From the NCBI GenBank assembly GCA_024641025.1, contig JAHEDW010000132.1:1-64000 (forward strand): DNA of 64,000 nucleotides, read 5' to 3'. Below, one piece after another: positions 46,648 through 55,248 of this stretch. This DNA comes from Gallionella sp. Its GTDB lineage: Bacteria > Pseudomonadota > Gammaproteobacteria > Burkholderiales > Gallionellaceae. Position 1 is the stretch's first letter. Each line of letters starts with the position of its first letter. The position numbers and the translations under genes are program-made. The notes under the pieces are model-generated. The model searched no databases and was not told where the DNA came from. It saw nothing but the letters and a program-made list of their open reading frames with translations.

Positions 46648-47247
46648 AGGTTGTTACATGACAGTTTATTCGTCCAATGTTGAATTGATGTGAGCGGCAA
46701 TACCAAATGAGCGTGACAAAATCTCCCTGTATTTCAAACCCATCAATTGAACCTATACAAACTAGCTAGCGATAGATTATCGAATTGCCACGTATTATTA
46801 AGATCGATGAGTATGGCCTCCCGAGTAAAAATTGATGTTGATCGTAATTTTTGCCGCTTGAAATCCTAAAGTTAGCAAAAGATTTTGGTAAATGAAATAC
46901 ATCTTACTGGCAAAATCAAGAGCCACAATTTTCCCTTGAAAATAACTTCCAACGTAGAGATCAGGGTGTTAGAGAATTCACCGATCACTGCTTTATTGAT
47001 TTCGTTCTGATTTATATCAGATGACGACTAGACTTCATTTGTGTCAGAAGACATACTAGGCTCAGTTGAAATGGTACAGGGATGTAACTGACAGCGAAGC
47101 TGCTTGATTTTGGCTTAATACTTTTGTCCGCACCGATTTCAAGATTCGCTGTAATGAGACCTGATTAGCAGTAATATTCTTCAAGTATTAGTTAGTTAAC
47201 CCGATTTGGTAAGTTCATCTACCAGATGCGCCTCATGGAGATAGCGG
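46648..47247. other. Gap after the adaptor gene, probably a lost pump gene
   Basis: An ATG (46644-46646) overlaps the adaptor stop as ATGA and starts MKVVT before a stop, as if a following gene had begun there. The rest (about 600 AT-rich bases) shows no long ORF. It should also contain the promoter of the MscS-like operon. Confidence 0.45.
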
Positions 47248-48087
47248 ATGGAAATATTCACGCGATGGAGTGACGCGCTAGCTGGCGTTCTTAACCAGAC
47301 AGTTGAGCGGCTTGCGCTCTATCTGCCGAACGTTCTCGGCGCATTCCTTTTGTTGCTGGTGGGTTGGCTCATTGCACATGTATTGCGTGCGACCGCAGTA
47401 CGTTTAACACTGCTAGGCGAGCGGGCGTTGGCTCGTATTTCAACCGGCCGCGGCGCATTGGCAGTTCACATACCGAGTGCTTCCGCGAAAATTTTTGGAA
47501 GCGTGGTTTTTTGGGTTGTGGTGTTGTTCTTTCTAACTGCGGCAACTCAAGTCTTGGGACTGAATACCTTTACAGCATGGCTTTCCCGCGTAGTCGACTA
47601 TCTGCCGACAGTTTTTGTCGGCGCACTCATCATCATTGCTGGATTTTTGGTAAGCAGGTTGGCACGCGAGGTGGTGGAGGCTGCAGCTGCGAGTGCTGGT
47701 GAACGCCAGCGAGCATTGATTGGTCGTGTGGTGCAGGCAGGAATCCTCATTACAGCCATCCTCGTCGGGGCAGAGCAGGTCGGCATCAAGGTGACCTTCC
47801 TTGTCATTTTAGCTGCTGTAGCTGGAATATCTCTCGTAGGAGCCGTTGCTCTTGCGCTCAGTATCGGTGCGCGTGAGTATGTTGCCAACCTGATCGGAGC
47901 GCACTACTTGCGTCAGCGTTATAGCATCGGGCAACATGTTCGTGTTGCTGGGAACGAGGGGAGGATACTTGAACTGACCGAAACTGCGGTTGTGATCGAA
48001 ACTGCTGAAGGACGTGCGAGTATTCCAGCGAAGTCATTCAATGAGCAGACTATCGTTCTGTTAATGAACGGGAAGCGTGATGGCTAG
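47248..48087 (+). CDS. MscS-like channel (conserved TM-helix family)
   Basis: 279 residues, four to five membrane helices (LPNVLGAFLLLLVGWLIAHVL; FGSVVFWVVVLFFLTAATQ; LPTVFVGALIIIAGFLVSRLAREVV; LVILAAVAGISLVGAVALALSIG), then a small beta domain (YSIGQHVRVAGNEGRILELTETAVVIETAEGRASIPAKSF) like the MscS middle domain. It lacks the large C-terminal cage. Cotranscribed with the two MgtE-type genes. Confidence 0.88.
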   Translation: MEIFTRWSDALAGVLNQTVERLALYLPNVLGAFLLLLVGWLIAHVLRATAVRLTLLGERALARISTGRGALAVHIPSASAKIFGSVVFWVVVLFFLTAATQVLGLNTFTAWLSRVVDYLPTVFVGALIIIAGFLVSRLAREVVEAAAASAGERQRALIGRVVQAGILITAILVGAEQVGIKVTFLVILAAVAGISLVGAVALALSIGAREYVANLIGAHYLRQRYSIGQHVRVAGNEGRILELTETAVVIETAEGRASIPAKSFNEQTIVLLMNGKRDG

Positions 48088-48922
48088 CACCGAAGCACTT
48101 AGCTACGCATTTCTGGAGGCACATCCGGCAGATGCGGCGAGGGTTCTTGAACGTCTCGCTGCCACTGAGGCAGGTGCGCTATTGAAGTCTGTACCGGTAC
48201 GACTCGCATCCCCCGTTCTGCGCCAGATGCTTCCATTCGCTGGTGCGCGCTGCCTCGAGCAATTAGATGATGTCGAGATAGCTGGACTTTTGCGTGGTAC
48301 CGGTGCGCAATCTGGGGTCGCGCTGATCCGTTACTTTGGTGCCGAACGCAGGGCACTATTACTGGCACAGTTGCCGACCACACTTACCCTCGCTTACGAG
48401 TTACTGCTCGGCTATCCGGAAGACACCGTCGGTGCCTGGATGGATCCGCGCGCGCTTGCATTGCCAGCCGATATGACGGTAGGCGAATCTCTTGAACGTG
48501 TTCGCCGAACTGACGAGGCGATGATTGCAGACCCCTTTGTTATCGACCGCAACCAGTGTCTGCTCGGCTATGTCGAGCTTGCTGACTTGTTACGCGCAAA
48601 TCCTAGGAGTTCTTTGGGAAGACAGGTCAGGCCATGCAGGCATCGGCTGCCAGCACAGTCTCCTCTTAATGGGCTAACTGATCATCAGGGTTGGCTCTCT
48701 GCTTCGACTCTGCCTGTCGTCGAGCATGACGACAGGTTCGTTGGCGCATTTACACACGCTGCGTTATTGAGGGCGCTTTCACTAGAACGGTCTACCCTGA
48801 CATCGGACAAATCTGAGGACACGCTCGTAAGTATCACAAGTGCCTATTGGCTAAGTGTATCTGCCTTGATCCAGGCACTGGTTGGAATGCTTCCGGTAAA
48901 ACGACACGAGGGCGAATCATGA
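48080..48922 (+). CDS. MgtE-N/CBS protein without transport domain
   Basis: 280 residues from the ATG at 48080, overlapping the channel gene. It has an MgtE_N-like helical superdomain (HPADAARVLERLAATEAGALLKSVPVRLASPVLRQML) and CBS-type segments (DTVGAWMDPRALALPADMTVGESLERVRRTDEAM; LPVVEHDDRFVGAF) but no membrane helices of the MgtE channel. Its stop overlaps the next start (ATGA). It may regulate the MgtE or the channel encoded beside it. Confidence 0.83.
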   Translation: MASTEALSYAFLEAHPADAARVLERLAATEAGALLKSVPVRLASPVLRQMLPFAGARCLEQLDDVEIAGLLRGTGAQSGVALIRYFGAERRALLLAQLPTTLTLAYELLLGYPEDTVGAWMDPRALALPADMTVGESLERVRRTDEAMIADPFVIDRNQCLLGYVELADLLRANPRSSLGRQVRPCRHRLPAQSPLNGLTDHQGWLSASTLPVVEHDDRFVGAFTHAALLRALSLERSTLTSDKSEDTLVSITSAYWLSVSALIQALVGMLPVKRHEGES

Positions 48923-50226
48923 ACACCGATGCCCAAGCGGCAGTCTCTGCCCTCAATTTGCGCTTTATGCTCGACTATCCGCGCGAGGCTGCACAGCGCA
49001 TCGAAGCGATGCTGCCACATGAAGCGAGTGTATTGCTTGCGATGCAACCGTTACAGGCTATGGTGCCGGTATGGCTCAGTCTTGCCACCGATGTGGAGCA
49101 GGCCGTGTTCACCCTATTGCCCGAACAGCGCGCCGCAGAGCTTCTTGCCGAGTTGGAGCCGTCGCGAAGCGCAGCGCTGCTTAATCGACTCGATGAGGCT
49201 GAACGAGAGCATTACAAGGGGATGCTGAGTACGCAAGTCGCAGCAGAAATTCGCACATTGATGGAGTATCTGCCCGACTCTGCCGGCCAGTTGATGGATC
49301 CTCGCGTACTAGCATTCCGGGGCGAGTTGACTGTACACGAAGCCTTGGTTCGGTTGCGCCAGACACAACGGAGAGGACTGCGTGAGTTGTATCTGGTTGA
49401 TGATGATGGTCGCCTAGAAGGCCGTGTTGACATCCAAGATCTGGCACTCGCTGACCCAGATGAGATGCTTACGCGAATCGCGCATAGGATTACGGACGCT
49501 GTAAAGGATACTGATCCCCGCGAAGATGTGGTGGAAAAAATGCAACAGGACACGACATCCGACCTGCCAGTGGTCGACTTCGATGGTCGACTGGTTGGTT
49601 TCATCCGCCAATCTAAGTTTGCAAATGCAGTGCAGCAAGAGACTACGCTGGATATTCAGACTATGGTTGGCGCGAGCCGTGATGAACGCGCTCTTTCGTC
49701 TGCTACTTTTTCGGTGGCTAAGCGGCTGCCCTGGTTGCAGATTAATCTCCTTACCGCCTTTCTCGCAGCGTCCGTTGTTGGTCTGTTCGAAGGTACGATT
49801 GCCAAGTACACCGCACTTGCGGTGCTGCTTCCTGTAGTCGCTGGCCAGTCTGGGAATGCAGGCGCACAGGCACTTGCAGTGACGATGCGTGGACTTGTGT
49901 TACGAGAAATCAGCTTGCGCCATTGGCCGAAAGTCGTATTCAAGGAAGTTAATGTCGGGTTGATGAATGGACTCGCGGTAGCCGCAACTACTGCAATTGG
50001 TGTGTTCATCTGGAGCCGGTCTATTGGGTTGGTGATGGTGATTGCTGCCGCAATGGTTATTTCAATGGTTGCCGCGGGTTTTGCGGGAGCGCTCGTTCCG
50101 ATATTGCTGCAGCGATTTGGCCAGGACCCTGCACAGTCTTCCTCAATCATTCTGACCACAGTCACTGATGTCGTCGGATTCTTTTCCTTTTTGGGTATTG
50201 CGACACTTTTTTCTTCAATGCTCTGA
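48919..50226 (+). CDS. mgtE: MgtE-type magnesium transporter
   Basis: 435 residues from the ATG at 48919. MgtE_N domain (EAAQRIEAMLPHEASVLLAMQPL), two CBS motifs (AGQLMDPRVLAFRGELTVHEALVRLRQ; VVEKMQQDTTSDLPVVDFDGRLVGFI), then five membrane helices with the signature PVVAGQSGNAGAQALAVTMRGL that lines the Mg2+ pore. CBS domains close the pore at high Mg2+. The track start at 48847 is inside the previous gene. Confidence 0.96.
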   Translation: MNTDAQAAVSALNLRFMLDYPREAAQRIEAMLPHEASVLLAMQPLQAMVPVWLSLATDVEQAVFTLLPEQRAAELLAELEPSRSAALLNRLDEAEREHYKGMLSTQVAAEIRTLMEYLPDSAGQLMDPRVLAFRGELTVHEALVRLRQTQRRGLRELYLVDDDGRLEGRVDIQDLALADPDEMLTRIAHRITDAVKDTDPREDVVEKMQQDTTSDLPVVDFDGRLVGFIRQSKFANAVQQETTLDIQTMVGASRDERALSSATFSVAKRLPWLQINLLTAFLAASVVGLFEGTIAKYTALAVLLPVVAGQSGNAGAQALAVTMRGLVLREISLRHWPKVVFKEVNVGLMNGLAVAATTAIGVFIWSRSIGLVMVIAAAMVISMVAAGFAGALVPILLQRFGQDPAQSSSIILTTVTDVVGFFSFLGIATLFSSML

Positions 50227-50410
50227 TTCGCTTTACGCAAATCAACTTAGATTATAAGAAAACTGAATGTCTCCTTTCAGGAATTCAATAGATAAACGCC
50301 TTTGTTGTTGTAAGCGAAGAACAGTCATTGGCTCCAGAACGTATTATCATCCATATTTGGTAAGCAAAATGCATGATTAGGTAGAAGGCCATTATTGGAC
50401 AAAACAAAGC

Positions 50411-51001
50411 ATGACTAAAAGATTAATCAACTCCAAGCTAATGAATATTTGTTGTTTGTGCCTGCTATACACACAGATACAAGCAGCAGAAGTCACCCTA
50501 CACGAAAACAATATAAGTGGCCTGGTGACGTGGATTTCAAAGGACAACGGATTTAGCATAGAACTCATTCAACTGATACCTGACTTTGTTCGTGCTATAT
50601 ATAGCAATCATGGTTTCCCTCCGGAGGAGGTAGAGAGAATCGCTGATTACTGTATTTTTGGTAGTATTATCCAGAACACTTCACAGCAGCATTTAAGTTA
50701 TCGTGTGGCTGACTGGCGTTATATCGATAAAAACGGTAAAACTTATCCTGTCAAAACTAAAGCTCAGTGGCTCGAAGAATGGCGTAAAGTGGGCATAAAT
50801 TTTTCTTGGACTTTGCTTCCAGAAAGTGGTGACTTTGGAGTTGGTGACTGGCAGCAGGGTTTTACCACCATACAATTGGACAGAAATGAAAAATTTGATT
50901 TTATTTACACTTGGACACTAGACGGCATTCAACACCAAGGGATAATTGAAAACATGAGCTGCGCACCTGCTAACCTTTCAACAAACCTGAACGCACAATG
51001 A
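50411..51001 (+). CDS. Exported protein of unknown function
   Basis: 196 residues with a signal peptide (ends IQAAE). Aromatic-rich mature part (YRVADWRYIDKNGKTYPVKTKAQWLEEWRKVGINFSWTLLP; DWQQGFTTIQL) and conserved-looking cysteines (DYC, MSC). Overlaps the TlpA-like gene by four bases, so the two are coupled; it may be that thioredoxin's client. I do not recognise the family. Confidence 0.72.
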   Translation: MTKRLINSKLMNICCLCLLYTQIQAAEVTLHENNISGLVTWISKDNGFSIELIQLIPDFVRAIYSNHGFPPEEVERIADYCIFGSIIQNTSQQHLSYRVADWRYIDKNGKTYPVKTKAQWLEEWRKVGINFSWTLLPESGDFGVGDWQQGFTTIQLDRNEKFDFIYTWTLDGIQHQGIIENMSCAPANLSTNLNAQ

Positions 51002-51567
51002 CAGTTCCCAGTACGACAACACAAATCTTTATGCGACTAAAATTCCTAACATTGTTTATATGCTGCTTGACGATGTTTTCAGCACAAGCTGCTGAACGTC
51101 AACAACCTAAGTTGGGCTACATGTTAACCGCCATATCAAAACCCACGCTTGCGCCAGACTTTACGCTTGAAGACATGGATGCAAGAAAATTCAGTTTAAA
51201 GGACTATCGCGGCAAGGTAATATTGTTGAATTTCTGGGCTACTTGGTGCCCGCCTTGCCGAAGAGAAATGCCCTCAATGGAACGCCTGCACCAAAACTTC
51301 AAAGGCAGAGATTTTGTCGTGCTTGCAGTTAATCAAATGGAAGACGGTGACCATGTATTTGCGTTCACAGGTGAGCTAGAAGTGGACCCAACATTCACCA
51401 TTTTATTCGATAAGGACAGTGCCGTATCTCGTGCTTTTCAGGTACAGGGCTTGCCAACTACTTATCTTATAGACAAGAAGGGAAACATTCGCTTTCGTGC
51501 TATCGGTGGGCGTGAATTTGATCATCCCGAAGTTGCAATGCAGATTCAGCAGCTAATGCAGGAGTAA
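50998..51567 (+). CDS. TlpA/ResA-like periplasmic thioredoxin
   Basis: 189 residues (or 178 from an internal ATG at 51031 that gives a cleaner signal peptide ending AQAA). Redoxin domain with PDFTLEDMDARKFSLKDYRGKVILLNFWATWCPPCRREMPS; active site WCPPC and cis-Pro in QGLPTTYLID. Reduces disulfides in cytochrome c or other client proteins. Coupled to the unknown exported protein. Confidence 0.93.
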   Translation: MTVPSTTTQIFMRLKFLTLFICCLTMFSAQAAERQQPKLGYMLTAISKPTLAPDFTLEDMDARKFSLKDYRGKVILLNFWATWCPPCRREMPSMERLHQNFKGRDFVVLAVNQMEDGDHVFAFTGELEVDPTFTILFDKDSAVSRAFQVQGLPTTYLIDKKGNIRFRAIGGREFDHPEVAMQIQQLMQE

Positions 51568-51627
51568 TTGCAACCCTAAAGATATTCATACCCGCACTGG
51601 GTTTGTTTTTTGAACAGGAGATTTCTT

Positions 51628-52029
51628 GTGAAAAATATAGTTTGGAGTGACGTATTAAGTGTTGCTGTCGATGAAATCGATGAGGATCACCGTAAGCTAT
51701 TGAATATTTTCAATACACTTAATCATTCTGTAACTACTGGTGAATCTCCGGATTATCTGGCAGCGGTTTTGGAAGAGTTAATTAATTGTACTGTCTGGCA
51801 CTTTAGTCATGAGGAGCGCTTAATGCTAAAGCACGGTTATGAGGGACAAAAAGAACACAAGGCGGAGCACCAGGAGCTAATTAATACCGCTAAAAATCTC
51901 CAAAAGGAAATTCTCCAAGCAGACAAACCTGTGTCGGATAAAGATATTGTGTTTCTGGAGCGTTGGTTAACTGAGCATATCCTTACTGCTGACATGAGAT
52001 TGGGCTCTTACCTTTCACAAATGATGTAG
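51628..52029 (+). CDS. Bacteriohemerythrin
   Basis: 133 residues from the GTG at 51628, which has AGGAG seven bases upstream; the track TTG at 51610 is upstream of this site. Di-iron ligands are visible in order: IDEDHRKLLNI, HFSHEERLM, EHKAEHQELI and TEHILTADMRLG. Binds O2 reversibly, for sensing, storage or delivery in microaerophiles. Stands alone. Confidence 0.93.
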   Translation: MKNIVWSDVLSVAVDEIDEDHRKLLNIFNTLNHSVTTGESPDYLAAVLEELINCTVWHFSHEERLMLKHGYEGQKEHKAEHQELINTAKNLQKEILQADKPVSDKDIVFLERWLTEHILTADMRLGSYLSQMM

Positions 52030-52413
52030 AAGTTTCTCACAAAATCATATGATCTTTATTGATTTAAATCGTAACTTGTAAATATTCGCTTAATTTTCAT
52101 TAGACCAAGACTGAATAATGGTTTCAAAATGAGTGACTGACAGGTAGGCGTCTAGTGCTTTACAACTGGCTGATTTATGGGGTTAATCTAAGAACATGAC
52201 GTCCGGGTTTGTGTCTAATGAGGCTATAAGTGATAAGTCATCTGAGATGGTTGACCCTAATTAACGTCTGGTCCTCCCGGAGTTGCATGCGGTTTGCAAA
52301 TATGGCGGTAGATAAGCCAGAAATTCTGCAGCACAAAGATCCCGCGGTCCGTGGTATTGTTAGCCTGCCGGTGTCGGCTGATTTGCGTCGCGCAATGTTC
52401 GCTTGGAGGAGCT
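52030..52413. other. Intergenic stretch, no convincing gene
   Basis: About 380 bases. The track ORF 52230-52454 overlaps the next gene and lacks a family; it is not called. Confidence 0.35.
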
Positions 52414-52782
52414 ATGAGCATAAGGTTTCGCAGCACAGAACTATCTTCAGCTGAAGCGTCGTTCTTAAAATGGCAGTACGGTTTTGACGAAGAGGATGAA
52501 CCATTCGAGAGAGCATTGTGGCAGGCTATCATGCGTGCTTGGGAGGCTGATAACGCCTCTGGTATAGGCACACACTATCTCGAACGCCTTGGGTGTCGCG
52601 GCGCCTTTCCTGAGGAAGTGGCATTGTATGTACGCTTCAGGTCAGAAGAGAGCGACGTTGTTTGGAATGAATTGATCAGCCGTGCTGGTCTGTCTGATCG
52701 TCGCACAGCCAAAGTCGAAACAACAATCAATCGTCGTCGCGCTGATCGTGCTTTGGGTCGAACTGAGAAGACTGCGCAGTAG
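52414..52782 (+). CDS. Hypothetical cytoplasmic protein
   Basis: 122 residues from the ATG at 52414 (GGAGGA upstream); the track start at 52351 is rejected. Acidic helical N-terminal half (FDEEDEPFERALWQAIMRAWEADNASGIGTHYLERLG) and basic C-terminus (INRRRADRALGR). No known domain recognised. Confidence 0.6.
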   Translation: MSIRFRSTELSSAEASFLKWQYGFDEEDEPFERALWQAIMRAWEADNASGIGTHYLERLGCRGAFPEEVALYVRFRSEESDVVWNELISRAGLSDRRTAKVETTINRRRADRALGRTEKTAQ

Positions 52783-53086
52783 TTGGGAGTCAACCAATAA
52801 CCGACTGTCGATCGGCTACGCCCGAAGTCCAATGTAATACAGCCTGACAGCTACGAGATTTGGGACACCGGCGTCGGAAATTCAGTACGTTCATCAGGGT
52901 TCGCAGAATTGAAGGGCGTCTTTTGGCATGAAGCAGCATGTATATACGGCGTTACATTAGCCGGAAAGTAGTCGTTCAATATTCCTTGATACAGATTGTT
53001 GCATAAAGCACTTCTTGCCTTACTCAAGGTCTGATTGTGAAAAGAATGGACGGCCGAAGCCGTCCATTTTTGCATAACACGTGAAA
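52783..53086. other. Intergenic stretch with bidirectional terminator
   Basis: About 300 bases between converging genes; apart from the terminator listed next I see no feature. Confidence 0.4.
53043..53071. terminator. Bidirectional terminator
   Basis: ATGGACGGC (53046-53054) and GCCGTCCAT (53059-53067) around CGAA, followed by TTTT on the plus strand and TTCTTTTC on the minus strand. It ends the binding-protein gene from the right. Confidence 0.85.
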
Positions 53087-54094
53087 TCAAGGTATGGACT
53101 TTGTTTCAAGATCGTCCTTGGATGCGTTGATGAATCCGAATTTCGCATAGGCATTCTGGCCGCTGTCGGATTGGAGGAAAGACAAGTACTTTTTCGCAGC
53201 TTCCTTATGCGTGCTGGATGTCAGTGTGCCGATAGCGTAGGACACTTCGTTGATCAGGCTGTCTTCTGGGGGCAATTTGATCGCGTCGATTGCATGACCC
53301 TCTTTAAGGGCGTTCATGGTCTCGGTCGCCCAAACGATGCCGACATCCACCGTGCCGGCTTTAAGGCCGTCTGGAATCTCGCGGTGATGCACTGAAGTGA
53401 AGTGCACATTGGGTGTCGGGTCGCAGGACTTGCATTCCTTACCGCCTGAAAGCTTGTCCCAAAGGTTGTGATTCTGCAGCACCTTCTTAGCGTAGAACTT
53501 CATGATGCCTTCAGTAAGAGGGTTTGGAAGCATGATCTTCAGGTCTTCTCTCGCCATGTCATCGATGCCCTTGATGTTCTTGGGATTGCCTTTTGCCACC
53601 ATCAGTTCCAATGCGTTATGGATATATATCATGTATGTATCCATCGTACCCTTTCCCTTGAGGGTCTTAAGGTGCCCTAGATCAACCGAGGCGTAGATAT
53701 CAGGCTGCATCGCGTAGTCCTTGCCTTCATAATTCCACCCACCTTTATTAATCGCGTTAAGGATGATGCCAGGGGGTAATGTAATCACCGCGATGTTGCC
53801 AACTTCGGGCTGTGCTTTCTGAAATGCGTTGATTACATCTTCCATTGCAAAAAACTGGTTGCCCGCGAGCCACAAGGTAAGGCTTGCATCACTGTTCATC
53901 TTCTCTAGAGCAGGAGTGCCATTGACAATCTTGCCATCTGCATAAAATATGCGGAGGTCACTGTCTTTATTGGGTGGTATCACCTCGAACGCAGATGCTG
54001 AAGCTGCTTGCTGTGGAGCATCCGCTGCGTAGCCCAGAGAGGTGAACAGTCCCAAAGTGATAAGTGCAAATAGTGCAAAACGTCTTATATACAT
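53087..54094 (-). CDS. Orphan periplasmic substrate-binding protein
   Basis: 335 residues from the ATG at 54094 (GGAGGAGAG upstream), signal peptide ending LGYAA. Type II periplasmic-binding fold like the molybdate/sulfate group (LTLWLAGNQFFAMEDVINAFQKAQPEVG; DVGIVWATETMNALKEGHAIDAIKLP). A CKSC motif in a loop is unusual for the family. No permease or ATPase gene is adjacent, so the ligand and partner are unknown. Confidence 0.86.
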   Translation of the reverse strand: MYIRRFALFALITLGLFTSLGYAADAPQQAASASAFEVIPPNKDSDLRIFYADGKIVNGTPALEKMNSDASLTLWLAGNQFFAMEDVINAFQKAQPEVGNIAVITLPPGIILNAINKGGWNYEGKDYAMQPDIYASVDLGHLKTLKGKGTMDTYMIYIHNALELMVAKGNPKNIKGIDDMAREDLKIMLPNPLTEGIMKFYAKKVLQNHNLWDKLSGGKECKSCDPTPNVHFTSVHHREIPDGLKAGTVDVGIVWATETMNALKEGHAIDAIKLPPEDSLINEVSYAIGTLTSSTHKEAAKKYLSFLQSDSGQNAYAKFGFINASKDDLETKSIP

Positions 54095-54419
54095 ACTCTC
54101 CTCCATCGCAATGAATTAGCAATAATTTTTCGCAATTCGGAATCTAAGGTTATAGCCTGGCCTGTGCGCCATCACAACTTACACATACAATAACACCATT
54201 TGACATATATGCCAGATTGAGCTCCCTAATAGTGAAAATTGATATCAAGCTAAGTTTGTTCTACTTATCTACTAAATCAACCACTGGCACGAAGTAGAAT
54301 GTCATTTCGCCCAATTGGCAGCCGGAAATTAGTCGGTAGCTGTTCCATGATTCATATCGCTGCATAGCAGAAATTTACGATATGCAGGCCACGTAACTTT
54401 GCGGATGGTTGATGGTTCG
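54095..54419. other. Intergenic stretch
   Basis: About 325 bases upstream of the binding-protein gene; promoter region, nothing else seen. Confidence 0.35.
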
Positions 54420-54779
54420 TCAAGCTGTCTTCGGCTTTGGCACTACTTTTTTGTTAGCAGGTTTAGCTGCATTTTTGCCAGTATTTTTTACATTCTTAGT
54501 AGAGGTAGCCACTTTTTTGGAAGTGGTGACAACGTTGCTGGCGGCCTTACTTATCTTCTTCTTGGCAGTTGCAATCGCTTTTTTAGCGGATTTTTCAACT
54601 TTCTTTTCAGTTGCGGATACTCCTTTGGCGGCCTTACTTATCTTCTTCTTGGCAGTTGCAATCGCTTTTTTAGCGGATTTTTCAACTTTTTTTTCAGTGG
54701 AGGACACTCCTTTGGCGGTCTTACTTATTTTGCGTCCGGCATTTTTTACGCTACCCTTGATACTTTTCAATGTTCCCAT
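54420..54779 (-). CDS. Histone H1-like Lys/Ala-rich protein
   Basis: 119 residues, about a third Lys, with 29-residue repeats (ISKAAKGVSATEKKVEKSAKKAIATAKKK). It resembles the C-terminal tails of histone H1 and bacterial H1-like proteins, so it probably binds DNA or polyanions. A strong AAGGGGGAAATC ribosome site. The large plus-strand ORFs here are mirror images of the repeat. Confidence 0.85.
   Translation of the reverse strand: MGTLKSIKGSVKNAGRKISKTAKGVSSTEKKVEKSAKKAIATAKKKISKAAKGVSATEKKVEKSAKKAIATAKKKISKAASNVVTTSKKVATSTKNVKNTGKNAAKPANKKVVPKPKTA
54544..54717. repeat. Two 87-bp tandem repeats in the H1-like gene
   Basis: Copies 54544-54630 and 54631-54717 differ by a few bases. A third partial copy lies to the right. 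Repeat number can change in frame. Confidence 0.92.
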
Positions 54780-55248
54780 GATTTCCCCCTTAGATAGTGA
54801 TTAAACAGACCTTGCGGTACAAAAACAAAATACTTGTTACACAATGCGCTTTTTCAGCATTATGGTCAATATGCTAAACGGTCTAGATATTTGAAGATTG
54901 ACTGGATATAAACTAACCTCAACCGCCCGATTTTGGCACCAAGAAGTCGCCTGACATGGGGGAATACTTCTTCAATATATTCTTGAATTTATCCGAAATT
55001 AAGCGTATAAAATACGTGTAGTTTTGTTAATAGGACCTGAGAAGCTAGTTGTTAATGGGAGACGCCTATCGACCATTCAATGATTAATTCACTATGATTC
55101 ATTACCCGCGTCAGTATTCTATGACTGGCCTATGCGGCATCCCTTATGCCGACACAAGACGCCACATTTATGTGGCGTCGCTATTTTCAATAATCGATAT
55201 GGATAACTAAACAACCAAAGCGTGATAATCGGATGACTCTGATCAACT
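54780..55248. other. Intergenic stretch with a hairpin
   Basis: Contains the strong hairpin GACGCCACAT/ATGTGGCGTC (55158-55179) downstream of the lipoprotein gene, possibly its terminator although it lacks a T run. The remainder is probably the H1-like gene promoter. Confidence 0.45.

Noticed and set aside
54399-54804. Two plus-strand ORFs rich in Phe/Leu over the H1-like gene
   Set aside because: Both mirror the Lys/Ala repeats; the minus gene has a strong ribosome site.
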